DNA of 64,000 nucleotides from assembly GCA_946553025.1 (NCBI GenBank), contig CAMNRM010000019.1, positions 1-64,000 of the forward strand, written 5' to 3'. The first letter of the stretch is position 1. Each line of letters begins with the position of its first letter. Positions 6,973 through 14,960 of this stretch are shown here, one piece after another. Source of the DNA: an uncultured Clostridium sp. (GTDB taxonomy: Bacteria; Bacillota; Clostridia; Lachnospirales; Lachnospiraceae). The notes beneath the pieces are model-generated. The model saw only the letters and a program-made list of their open reading frames with translations, had not been told where the DNA came from and ran no database searches. The position numbers were made by a program, and so were the translations under genes.

Positions 6973-8466
6973 TCAATAAAAAATAAAAGAAAGATCTGCA
7001 ATAACCAGTTTATCACCGCTGTTAAGGGAATGCGATTCATTGGCCTCTAAGCGATAATCTTCTACAATCGTTCCGTTAGAAGAATTCAAATCCGTTACTT
7101 TACAGCCCCCATTTTCTTCATCAATACGCAGATGAATCCTGCTTATTGTTTCCTTTTTTAATGCATAATCAACAATTCCCTCCTGCTTGCCGATGATAAA
7201 AGGAAAATAAGGTATGGAAATATCGGAAATCGCAGGATTTACACTTTTTAACAAATGCTGGCTTTCTTTTTCCAATGAAGCTTCTGCCAATAAAACCGTA
7301 TTTTCACTTTCTAAAAGGTTGTTTTCCAAATCACTTTTATTCTCCCAGGGGCTTTCATTTTCCCAGAAATTACCTTCTCCTGCTTTTTCAAATACTTCGC
7401 TCGCCTGTTCTTCTTCGTTATCACATGTTTCCTCAAAACTCATCTGCCATTCTTTTTCTCTTTGGGCCTTTTTTAATTCTTTCTGCAGTTTTTCCTGTTC
7501 CTTTTCCCTTCGTTTTTCTCCTCCTTTTTCGCAATCACCCTGTCGGCCTTTTTTTTGCATTTTCCACAAATAAAGGATTACCCCCAACGCGGCTGCAATA
7601 TCCACAGCCAAAAGCACTGCCAGATATCTGCGCAGCCCTGCCTCACCTGCATAGAGCCAGATGAACAACGGCCCTAAGATAATTATTCCCAAAAGAGCAA
7701 AAACTGCCTTTAGCCCTGTTTTTCCTGTGTTATTTCCCGGGCTTTGCAGAGAATATTCTTTTTCCCCGCAGTATTCTTCCCCGGCTTTTTCCCTGGATTT
7801 TCGGTTTTTACGATTTTTACCGGATTCTGCATAAACACTTTTTTCTTCTTGAAATGTGTTTTCCTGCAGATACTCATTATTTTTCTTTTTCTTTATTTCT
7901 TCTGCATTTTCCCCGGATATTCCCTGCTGACTTTCCCGGACAATCCGAAGCAAATCCTCAATCCCATAATAATCTTTTTGGCTCTCCTGATAAAGCCGAT
8001 AAGCTAAAACTACTGCATCATCATCTTTATGATTTGTTTTTTTCAGCAGATACTGCAAAAACTTTTCCATCGCATCCGGAAAACTTTTTTCATAACCCGG
8101 GATATAACAAAGCCATACCTGATAGGTTTCCGGTTCAATATAAATATGTTCCGGTTCAAGAAAAAGATTGGATTCCGAGAGCAGATAATCTTCTATCCGC
8201 TTTAACACGGCACCAATTTCTGCAATTAATCGAATAAGTTCTTCTTTTTTTATCTCTTTAAATTCCAAAAGCCTGCTCAATGGCTGCTTTGATGTAATTT
8301 CATAACAGTAATATCTTCCTATCTCTTCCTGTTTAACACGAAATTTAAGCAAGCCTTCAATAGAATTTTCGGTAAGCATACGAATTTCAAAGCTTTCTTC
8401 TTCTGTTCCTGCTGCTTCCAGAATTAAATAATTATGGCGCATTTCCCTTTTGTAACTGATGTTCAT
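6973..8466 (-). CDS. FHA-domain membrane protein (DUF6382 type), last gene of the Tad pilus operon
   Basis: A 497-aa protein. An N-terminal globular region (about 1-180, beginning MNISYKREMRHNYLIL) resembles the DUF6382 domain often joined to FHA in Clostridia. It is followed by a charged linker, two transmembrane segments (about 253-276 and 282-302), a second charged stretch, and a C-terminal FHA domain (about 415-497) with SRIHLRI and LNSSNGT, the phosphothreonine-binding loop signatures. FHA domains read Ser/Thr phosphorylation, so the pilus may be linked to a kinase, although none is in the window. It overlaps the preceding gene by 35 bp, showing translational coupling. GGAGG lies six bases before ATG. 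Confidence 0.85.
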   Translation of the reverse strand: MNISYKREMRHNYLILEAAGTEEESFEIRMLTENSIEGLLKFRVKQEEIGRYYCYEITSKQPLSRLLEFKEIKKEELIRLIAEIGAVLKRIEDYLLSESNLFLEPEHIYIEPETYQVWLCYIPGYEKSFPDAMEKFLQYLLKKTNHKDDDAVVLAYRLYQESQKDYYGIEDLLRIVRESQQGISGENAEEIKKKKNNEYLQENTFQEEKSVYAESGKNRKNRKSREKAGEEYCGEKEYSLQSPGNNTGKTGLKAVFALLGIIILGPLFIWLYAGEAGLRRYLAVLLAVDIAAALGVILYLWKMQKKGRQGDCEKGGEKRREKEQEKLQKELKKAQREKEWQMSFEETCDNEEEQASEVFEKAGEGNFWENESPWENKSDLENNLLESENTVLLAEASLEKESQHLLKSVNPAISDISIPYFPFIIGKQEGIVDYALKKETISRIHLRIDEENGGCKVTDLNSSNGTIVEDYRLEANESHSLNSGDKLVIADLSFIFY

Positions 8467-8923
8467 ATCTCACCTCCAACTGTTTCAGTGCTGCCATCAT
8501 CCGTAAAAATTCTTCCGGTGCATAAATTCTGCTGGAAATTTCCAAATCCCATGCCTTACCTTTCTGCTGCCCGGTACAGTTTCCCTCTACGCGCAGAATT
8601 CCGCGATTCAGCTTTATATCCGCATTTTCCATGGAAAACATAAGGCCCAAATTCTGCTTAACTCCTTTTTCAATTTCCTTTGTCTGGTCATCTTCATCAT
8701 GGCGCATCTGCTCTACGGCTTCCTGAAGCTTCATCCCGCTCTTGGTTTCATCGTGAATTCGGTAAGCCTGCTGAACCAGAACAACCATAACCATACAAAA
8801 AACAGCCATAATATATGCCATTTCCACGGTATAACTTCCGGAAAACGCCCAATTTACCTTCCTTTCTTCCCCTTCCATAACTTCCCCCTCCGTAACTTCT
8901 CCCTCCATAACTTCCCCCTCCAT
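8432..8923 (-). CDS. TadE-like pseudopilin-type membrane protein with a repeated N-terminus
   Basis: A protein of up to 163 aa. After an N-terminus of repeated MEGEV pentapeptides comes SYTVEMAYIMAVFCMVM, a single transmembrane helix with the Glu typical of TadE/TadF pseudopilins, then an extracytoplasmic domain of about 100 aa. In Tad systems such minor proteins assist pilus assembly. Start choice is unclear: ATGs occur at 8923, 8908 and 8878. Those at 8908 and 8878 each follow a GGAGGGGG site supplied by the 15-bp repeats, whereas 8923 has only a weak site, so 8908 may be the real start. Confidence 0.7.
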   Translation of the reverse strand: MEGEVMEGEVTEGEVMEGEERKVNWAFSGSYTVEMAYIMAVFCMVMVVLVQQAYRIHDETKSGMKLQEAVEQMRHDEDDQTKEIEKGVKQNLGLMFSMENADIKLNRGILRVEGNCTGQQKGKAWDLEISSRIYAPEEFLRMMAALKQLEVRYEHQLQKGNAP

Positions 8924-8928
8924 AACTT
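8869..8928 (-). repeat. four 15-bp tandem repeats carrying a ribosome site and ATG
   Basis: Four units of AAGTTATGGAGGGGG (minus strand; 8914-8928, 8899-8913, 8884-8898, 8869-8883) with small changes. Each has a GGAGG site, and three have an ATG (the unit at 8884-8898 has ACG instead). The unit is five codons long, so copy change keeps the frame. Confidence 0.9.
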
Positions 8929-8945
8929 CTTTCTCTTACCTTTAA

Positions 8946-9458
8946 TTACATCCACGCCAGATAAAATCCCATCGGAAGAGTAAACATAAGAAACGGAAGC
9001 CTTTTCTTGCGGTAATCCTTTCCCTGAAACCATCCCCATAAAAAGAGAGCCAGACCGAAAAAACTGCACAACACTAATGCCGAAAAAAACAAGAGCAGGT
9101 TTTTCCAGAATCCAAGATAAATTCCGGCAATAATAAAAAATATTCCGTCCCCTTCGCCTAACGCCCCCCGGCTGCATTTGCTGATCAGAAGCAATACAAC
9201 GCCAAGAAGTCCCCCCATAGCAAGAACATGGATTTTCCCGTCAGCCATCATACCGTGATACCAAAAGGAGGCGGGAAGCCGCTCCATATTTACGACAATT
9301 ATCTTCTGGCAAAACTGCGAAACCAGAAAATGAGAAAAAAAGAATAAAAAAAGCCATCCGGACACCGCCCTTTTTCGTCCGTCCTGCCACGCTGCTAAAA
9401 TTAAATACAGAAAAAAACTCAAAACCATCCTCCTCTTTCGCTTCTCAGCGATTGTCAA
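8946..9458 (-). CDS. second prepilin peptidase of the Tad operon (A24 family)
   Basis: A polytopic protein with about five or six transmembrane segments and the two aspartates of A24 prepilin peptidases: AAWQDGRKRAVSG near the first helix and GEGDG (GxGD motif) near the middle. These membrane proteases trim the leader of Flp pilin and pseudopilins. A TTG at 9458 follows a GTGAGG site five bases upstream and is the likely start; an ATG at 9428 directly abuts an AGGAGG and is the alternative. Length about 170 aa is normal for TadV/CpaA. A separate A24 peptidase lies at 17340-17864. Confidence 0.82.
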   Translation of the reverse strand: MTIAEKRKRRMVLSFFLYLILAAWQDGRKRAVSGWLFLFFFSHFLVSQFCQKIIVVNMERLPASFWYHGMMADGKIHVLAMGGLLGVVLLLISKCSRGALGEGDGIFFIIAGIYLGFWKNLLLFFSALVLCSFFGLALFLWGWFQGKDYRKKRLPFLMFTLPMGFYLAWM

Positions 9459-9517
9459 AATAACCTCACCGTTTATATGCCTCAAAACAATAAAACAACG
9501 CTTCCCTTCTTATCACC

Positions 9518-10402
9518 CTATTTTCCTCCGCAGTAAGAACACGCCCCCAAATGCTCCACCTCGGATAATTTTACCGCCTGCACATAGGCTGTAATCGCCG
9601 TACAGGATGCATCTGAATGATAGCGGCTTCCGCTTTTCATAATATAGACCGCATCTCCTTCCCCGGCCTTACTTCCGCAGACAGCACAGGGATAATACTT
9701 TCCGCCGCTCTGATTTCTGGCATCTGAAACCGCATGAAAATCTATGGTCTGCAGACGGTTTGCCAGATAGTGACAGTCCCTGGACTTATGGTAGCGGGTA
9801 GAATTTTTTCCGATATAAACGACTTGATCCTCCTCACTTTTATCCGTATTTTCTCCTTCACGTTCCTGTCCGTCCCTTCCTATCCATGCCCTGCGTATGC
9901 TTCCGGAAGAAAACGATAACGAATTCAGCCCCAGAACAGAAAACGGCATCCTCATCTGGTAGTCAAGATGAAAATCCACGATCTCGCCATCTGCCAGAAA
10001 AGAAGAAGATAAAAACGAAAGCTTCTCCATCCCTTCCTGAGGAAACATCCTTTTTGCCAATGCCTGTCCTCCTATTCCGGCAGCACCGTTCACCAGCCCC
10101 AAAAGAAGATCCTCCTTCCAATCTCCCTCCTCCTTAGGAAGTTCCTCCCCGTGTGTTAAACGATACTCCAGATACGCATACTGACATAATTTTTCATTAA
10201 CCGATTCCAAAGCAGCCTGAACCTGCCGCTGCCGTTCCATCATACGAAAAGGAATCATCATACACACAATAGCAAAGATAAAAATCGACAGTGCCAGTGC
10301 TGCTTCCACAGAAACCGCACCTTCAAAGCCCTTTTGTCTGTTTTTTCGCCCGTTTTTTTTATCTTCCTTTTTCCTGCCCATTTTATCCTTTTTCCTGCTC
10401 AT
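9518..10402 (-). CDS. TadE-like protein with two C-terminal metal-binding-like Cys motifs
   Basis: A 294-aa protein. A basic N-terminus leads into AVSVEAALALSIFIFAIV, a TadE/TadF-type transmembrane helix with the conserved Glu. An extracytoplasmic region follows and then two related modules: VYIGKNSTRYHKSRDC...YPCAVCG and VYIMKSGSRYHSDASC...GACSYCGG. Each has a Tyr-His, a Cys about five residues on, and a CxxC pair, resembling the small zinc or metal-binding repeats seen at the ends of some secreted nucleases. The ATG at 10402 has GAGAGGG eight bases upstream. The metal and its purpose are inferred, not shown. Confidence 0.8.
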   Translation of the reverse strand: MSRKKDKMGRKKEDKKNGRKNRQKGFEGAVSVEAALALSIFIFAIVCMMIPFRMMERQRQVQAALESVNEKLCQYAYLEYRLTHGEELPKEEGDWKEDLLLGLVNGAAGIGGQALAKRMFPQEGMEKLSFLSSSFLADGEIVDFHLDYQMRMPFSVLGLNSLSFSSGSIRRAWIGRDGQEREGENTDKSEEDQVVYIGKNSTRYHKSRDCHYLANRLQTIDFHAVSDARNQSGGKYYPCAVCGSKAGEGDAVYIMKSGSRYHSDASCTAITAYVQAVKLSEVEHLGACSYCGGK

Positions 10403-10474
10403 CTTACCCACCCTCTCTACGCTCTGCTCATTCTCCCTTTTTTCCTGCCCATCCTACCTCCCTCCTCTGTTTTT

Positions 10475-10631
10475 CGGGGAGTTAAATATCCACACCCTTT
10501 TCCCTTCTGCAAATCCCTTTTTTCAGCAGCTCCCGGGCTTCGTACTTGGAGAGGATCGAAAACAATCGCGGCGGACTCCTGTCATCTTAATGTATTGCCG
10601 ATGAAAAAGGGCATGGATACTTAACTCCCCG
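10475..10631. repeat. 157-bp intergenic element with long terminal inverted repeats
   Basis: The 315 bases between two Tad genes hold one palindromic element. Its ends CGGGGAGTTAA (10475-10485) and TTAACTCCCCG (10621-10631) are perfect inverted repeats. The pairing continues inward with ATCCA/TGGAT and CCCTTTT/AAAAGGG, giving a stem of about 25 bp. No credible ORF or ribosome site lies inside. It looks like a MITE or a structured RNA inside the operon. The rest of the gap (10403-10474 and 10632-10717) shows nothing recognisable. Confidence 0.75.
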
Positions 10632-10717
10632 GCTTTACTTTAAACATCTTTAGGTTAAACACCTTTACATTAAACGCTTATTGCAAGCCTTTTTATGCTG
10701 CAGCACAAATTTATTTC

Positions 10718-12772
10718 CTAATAGGCTCTGGACGCTTTTATCTTTACCGGATAGGTTGTATCCGAACTTCCCAGAAGACTTTTCAACAATCCCAAAGAAA
10801 AATAAACATGTTTTCCACAAGCCTCCAGTTCTACATCCACACGATAAGCACAATCGGCCATGCGAAATCCCGGCTGATTCTGTGCAAGGTTCATTTCCAT
10901 AATATCCATCATCCGGTAAAGAAGTTTTGTACCCGGAACCGGAAGCAGAAAAATCGTCAGATACTGTTCGTAGGTCATCCCCTTCTCGTTCCCGCCCATT
11001 CGATCCAGCCTTCCTTTCCGGGCAAAATCCAAAAGCCCCTCCAGGCTCAGCTTCCAGTCTTCCCTTCCTTTAAGCAGCGGAACCTTTCCTCCATCCAGCA
11101 AAACCTGCACGTCCGCTACGGATTCCCCAAAAGCCCATACGCCAAGAATCAAAAAAGTAGTAATGGAAACCAGCGGAAGTATCCCTGTCCCGCCGACAAC
11201 CGCCATAGCCAGTGACTTTGCCTCCGAACGCTTCTTTGCATCCCCCAGCAGATAAATAAAATTTAAACCTTCCCTGACGGCAATCAGTTCTTCTACAACC
11301 TGAATAAAATTTTCCTCGTCTACATCCTTTCCGGCAAGAAGATATTCCAGTTCGTAAGAAAGCCCGTTCCCTTCTTTTTTTCTGCTGCTTTCCCTGCTGC
11401 CCCCTTTGCTGTTCTTTTTTTCCGTACCCTGCCCTTGTCTTTCTTCCAGGCCCGGGATATTTCCATCTTTTTCTCCGATACTTCCTATTTCTCCATCCTT
11501 TGTTCCTCCTTCTTTTACCCCGCAGAAATGGTCAAAAAACACCTGGCAGTACTCTGCGGTCATCGCCTTATCCAACATCCCCAGTCCTTTTTCTTCATAA
11601 GAAATCACATGGGAAGGATACTGACTGGCATGAATCATTCCCTGGGATATACTCTTTCCCTCGGGCAGAACCAGCCCCAAAATTCCCCGATCCGCCATCT
11701 CCCGAAGTTTCTTTAACAGCCCTTCTTTTTCCTTATCTTTTATCCCTGCGCCAAAGGGAAGGGAGAGGGAAGCATACTGCGAAAAATGGCGCTGTACCGG
11801 CCTCCACAGGGCAGCCGTGTTCAGTTCATCATCCTCATCGTCCGGTTCCCAGTCGTCTATATATTCTTCTACCTCCTTGGCTTCCTCCTGAACCCTCCGC
11901 ACAAAATCAGCCCTCTCTTCTGCCTGATTGATAAGCCCTGTAATCTGCCTGCGCCTCTCTCCGTCCTTATCCGTATAGGCACGGTATTCCTGCAGTTCTG
12001 CCGCAAACGACTGCTTTACGCTTTCACTGAAATCCCCCTGTTTTTCCTGAAACTCCTGTTCCAGAATATTTAAGCGTTCACCCAGACGATCGGCCTGATT
12101 TTCATACTTTTCCACCAGCCCCGGAACCTTATCTAATTGTTTAATCAGCTGATCTCCTTCCCGGCAAAAACCATGTCCGTCCTCCTGTCCAAGTTTTTTT
12201 GCCGCTTTACTTCTGCACTCTTCCTGCTTTTGCAGGCATTTTCCGATATTTTCAAGTGCCTCCTCAAGCTTCCATGCATCCTTTGTCTGCACCTCCATCG
12301 ACCGGGTAAGTTCTGAAACCTGCTCGGCCTCGGTAAAACCTTCCAGTGCTTCTAATGTACTGTCCTCCCCCCACGCTTTTGTCCAGATTCCATATTTCAT
12401 ATAGTCCAGGATTTCCTGTTCAAAATACTCACCGGAGTCATCCGTTAATACCTTTCTGTCCTTGACCTGGCAGTTTTCTATGGAAAAAGGATACCAGTTT
12501 TCCTGTTCCAGATAAGGCTGTAAAAAACCGCTGAACTCTTCTGCTGCTGTTTCCTGCTCAAAATGTTCCAGGCCAAAAATCCTGTATTCTTCCCATAACT
12601 TCCGGTGATACTGGCTGAACAGAGAGTCCATGGAAGAACCGGCTGCGGTCTGCAGATAGCACCTGGCACCTGCCGTCCGTGCGGATTCCAGCAAACCGCA
12701 GATAAGCCCGCAGACACAGATAAGGATTAAACTTAAAAATACCGTAACCTGCCCGCTGTATGCTTTTTTCAT
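10718..12772 (-). CDS. DUF5702-type Tad-associated membrane protein
   Basis: A 684-aa protein starting MKKAYSGQVTVFLSLILIC, a short positively charged end followed by a TadG/TadE-like N-terminal transmembrane helix. A long, mostly charged extracytoplasmic region with coiled-coil tendency (about 120-330) follows, then hydrophobic helices near about 535-570. Length and start match the DUF5702 family found in clostridial Tad loci, where it may replace TadG. No enzymatic motif is visible. It follows the Flp pilin gene by 12 bases, and GGAAGGA lies about 8 bases before ATG. Confidence 0.78.
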   Translation of the reverse strand: MKKAYSGQVTVFLSLILICVCGLICGLLESARTAGARCYLQTAAGSSMDSLFSQYHRKLWEEYRIFGLEHFEQETAAEEFSGFLQPYLEQENWYPFSIENCQVKDRKVLTDDSGEYFEQEILDYMKYGIWTKAWGEDSTLEALEGFTEAEQVSELTRSMEVQTKDAWKLEEALENIGKCLQKQEECRSKAAKKLGQEDGHGFCREGDQLIKQLDKVPGLVEKYENQADRLGERLNILEQEFQEKQGDFSESVKQSFAAELQEYRAYTDKDGERRRQITGLINQAEERADFVRRVQEEAKEVEEYIDDWEPDDEDDELNTAALWRPVQRHFSQYASLSLPFGAGIKDKEKEGLLKKLREMADRGILGLVLPEGKSISQGMIHASQYPSHVISYEEKGLGMLDKAMTAEYCQVFFDHFCGVKEGGTKDGEIGSIGEKDGNIPGLEERQGQGTEKKNSKGGSRESSRKKEGNGLSYELEYLLAGKDVDEENFIQVVEELIAVREGLNFIYLLGDAKKRSEAKSLAMAVVGGTGILPLVSITTFLILGVWAFGESVADVQVLLDGGKVPLLKGREDWKLSLEGLLDFARKGRLDRMGGNEKGMTYEQYLTIFLLPVPGTKLLYRMMDIMEMNLAQNQPGFRMADCAYRVDVELEACGKHVYFSLGLLKSLLGSSDTTYPVKIKASRAY

Positions 12773-12784
12773 CGACCGTCCTTC

Positions 12785-12961
12785 CTAATACACTTCCTTT
12801 GACTGGCTGTTAATCTGACCGAAAATATCATTGAGCAGCGAGGTAATCTGCCCCTTAAAAATAATGACCAGACCAATTAAAACCACCAGAATCAAAACAA
12901 CTTCAATAACGCCAATCCCGTCATCTTCTACCCAAAAATTTCTTACTGCATGAATCAACAT
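12785..12961 (-). CDS. flp: Flp-type (type IVb) major pilin, 58 aa
   Basis: A 58-aa protein beginning MLIHAVRNFWVEDDGIGVIEVVLILVV in part: a short leader, the processing region DGIGVIE with the conserved Glu a few residues after Gly, one hydrophobic helix (about 18-36), and a polar tail GQITSLLND to the end. This is the Flp1 pilin pattern, cut by prepilin peptidase and polymerised by TadA. AGGAGGAAAAGGG lies before the ATG. It sits between TadC and the DUF5702 gene in the same direction, exactly where the structural pilin is expected. Confidence 0.9.
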   Translation of the reverse strand: MLIHAVRNFWVEDDGIGVIEVVLILVVLIGLVIIFKGQITSLLNDIFGQINSQSKEVY

Positions 12962-12997
12962 CCCTTTTCCTCCTTCTTAAAAATCAACGCTTAATAG

Positions 12998-14272
12998 CTA
13001 ATAAAATGTCAGAAATGCCGGTACAACCACAATTACCATAACTACGCCGAGCATTAAAAACAAAGGTATCAAAAGCTTTGTCGCCGCCTCTTCTCCCTGG
13101 CGTCTTGCCAGGTTTTTTCTCTGTTCAAAGGCATCCGTCATCTCCAGCAAAAGAAGCTGCCGCAGATTTTTTGTCCCGGTTTTTCGGTTCTGCTCTAACA
13201 AACCGGCAAGCTTTAAGTAAGGCTGAAGCACACACCGCCTTCCAAACTCCTCATAAGCTTTTCCCTCCGGCGCACCGCTTTTTAGCTGATAATAGGTCTG
13301 CAGCATCTCCTCATAAGCCGGACGCACCGCCTCCCCCTTTTCCCTTAGCATCTGATAATCGAGGGCAATTCTCTCCCAGGCCGTCCGCACTGTCATCCCT
13401 GCCCCTAAAAAGATCTGCAGCTTGGACACCACTTCCGAGTAATCCAAAAGCAGCTTCCTCTCCCGTTCCTTTTTCCGTTTCTTATCTTCACTTTTTCCCC
13501 TGGCCCGCAAAAGTACAGCCGTAAGCGGCCCCAGAACCAAAAGCCATACATGCTCCTTCCCTCCTTTTACTCCATACACAAGGGTTCTTCCTTCATATTC
13601 CCGGGGCAGATAAAATCCCTCTTCCGTCCGCGAACGCTGTTCTTCTTCTGCGATTGCATCCCGGATATTCTGCACCTGCAATTCTTTTTCCGAAAGCTTA
13701 TCCGGAAATACCACAGCCAGAAAGGGAAAAACCTGACTTCCTCCCTGCCCGTCCTTAACCTCTGCTTCCAGGCGAACCTTCGCTCCCTTAACTTCGTCCA
13801 CACCGCTGCTGTCTACAGTTCCGTCCAGGCCAATCCGTTCCATATTGTCGGAGCTCCAGCGTATACGAAAACCGGTAATCTCATCCCTTGTCGGTAAATT
13901 TAACCGGGTCTGCACCTGTTTCAGCGAAGCATTTTCTCCCAGAATCATCCCCTCCAGACGTTTTCCCAGATCCTCCATCGCAGCTTTTGCCTGTTCTTTG
14001 GTGTACTGCCGCTCACCCACCAAAAATCCAACCTCCACCTCCTCTTCTTCCAGTCCTCCCACCATCAGTTCCACCTGTTTTTCTCCCTGTCCGTAGGATG
14101 CCCGGGAAATATAGCCCTCCTGCAGCGGACTCTGCCGGTTTTGCAGTTCTGCGGCAAAAAACAGGAAGATTCCGCCAATTACACAGAGGATTTCCGTTAT
14201 TCCAACCACAAATTTCTTTTGCCTAAACCGGAATATCAAGTATCCTTTTTGAAAGCCAATACGCAATCCCAT
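12998..14272 (-). CDS. tadC: TadC-like pilus platform protein with an inserted Ig-like extracytoplasmic domain
   Basis: A 424-aa protein. A first transmembrane helix (about 22-42) is followed by an extracytoplasmic region (about 45-225) not usual in TadC. Within it, IRWSSDNMERIGLDGTV followed by a Val/Leu-Ala-Glu-Val strand pattern matches the atrophied bacterial Ig-like fold. A second helix (about 243-260) leads to the T2SSF-type domain (about 275-420) with LQIFLGAGMTVRTAWERIA and a final helix LLIPLFLMLGVVMVIVVVPAF. With TadB it would form the inner-membrane platform for pilus assembly. It overlaps the tadB end by 50 bp. Confidence 0.85.
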   Translation of the reverse strand: MGLRIGFQKGYLIFRFRQKKFVVGITEILCVIGGIFLFFAAELQNRQSPLQEGYISRASYGQGEKQVELMVGGLEEEEVEVGFLVGERQYTKEQAKAAMEDLGKRLEGMILGENASLKQVQTRLNLPTRDEITGFRIRWSSDNMERIGLDGTVDSSGVDEVKGAKVRLEAEVKDGQGGSQVFPFLAVVFPDKLSEKELQVQNIRDAIAEEEQRSRTEEGFYLPREYEGRTLVYGVKGGKEHVWLLVLGPLTAVLLRARGKSEDKKRKKERERKLLLDYSEVVSKLQIFLGAGMTVRTAWERIALDYQMLREKGEAVRPAYEEMLQTYYQLKSGAPEGKAYEEFGRRCVLQPYLKLAGLLEQNRKTGTKNLRQLLLLEMTDAFEQRKNLARRQGEEAATKLLIPLFLMLGVVMVIVVVPAFLTFY

Positions 14273-14960
14273 ACACCCCCAGACAGACCGTCATCAATAA
14301 CCTTCCTACTGCAGTTTCATACATCATCCCAAAAAAACCAGGAGAAGCCTGATCTATATAAAAAATCAGAAAAAACGGAATCAGGTTCATCACCTTTTGT
14401 TCCAGCTTCTTAGCCGCAGTCATATTGGCAATTTCTTCAACCACCTGGTTTTTATCCCGGATTACCCCTGCCGTGTGATTGATAATCCCAACCAAATCTC
14501 CCCCGCTGCGCTTCGCTGCCTTAAATACCTGTGCAAAATTCCTTACATCCTCTAATCCGCTGCGCTGGGCAAATTCAAAAAACACCTGTTCCACCGTCCG
14601 GTTCATCTGTATCTGGCGGCTCATCCCCAAAAATTCCGCATTAATCATCCCCTCCTTTCCATAAAGCATATCCAGTTCCTGCCCGCTGTTGACCAGTGCG
14701 TTTTCAATCGAATAACCGGCACTTAAATTCGCCGCCAGAATTAAAATACCTTCCTTAAATTCCTGATTCAGCCGAAAAAAACGCTTTTCCTTCAGCACCT
14801 TCCGGTGAATAACCGGATAGAAAAGCCCTGCGGGAAGAAGGATGAAAAACACCAGCCAGCTTCGGTAAAAGGTGTAGGAAATCAGTGCACACACTGCGCT
14901 TCCCTGACCGCCGTAAAGTAAAATCTCCTGGAAAGATAAGCTATATTCCTCATAGTTCAC
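14223..14960 (-). CDS. tadB: TadB-like pilus assembly platform protein (T2SSF family)
   Basis: About 245 aa from a GTG at 14960 (VNYEEYSLSFQEILLYGG). Two N-terminal helices (about 20-60) precede the T2SSF domain with ILILAANLSAGYSIENALVNS and FKAAKRSGGDLVGIINHT; two C-terminal helices follow. This is the TadB pattern; with TadC it forms the membrane platform. An open frame extends upstream to 15167 inside tadA, but that part is low-complexity Lys-rich and overlaps tadA by over 200 bp, so the GTG overlapping the tadA stop by 11 bp is preferred. Its ribosome site is weak, consistent with coupling. Confidence 0.82.
   Translation of the reverse strand: MNYEEYSLSFQEILLYGGQGSAVCALISYTFYRSWLVFFILLPAGLFYPVIHRKVLKEKRFFRLNQEFKEGILILAANLSAGYSIENALVNSGQELDMLYGKEGMINAEFLGMSRQIQMNRTVEQVFFEFAQRSGLEDVRNFAQVFKAAKRSGGDLVGIINHTAGVIRDKNQVVEEIANMTAAKKLEQKVMNLIPFFLIFYIDQASPGFFGMMYETAVGRLLMTVCLGVYGIAYWLSKRILDIPV

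Noticed and set aside
8854-9177. 107-aa frame ending in repeated LWRGKLWREK-like motifs
   Set aside because: It is the 15-bp tandem repeat and prepilin peptidase gene read in another frame.
10334-10624. 96-aa frame across the 157-bp element
   Set aside because: It runs from the TadE-like gene's opposite strand into the palindromic element, has no ribosome site, and its sequence is explained by the inverted-repeat structure.
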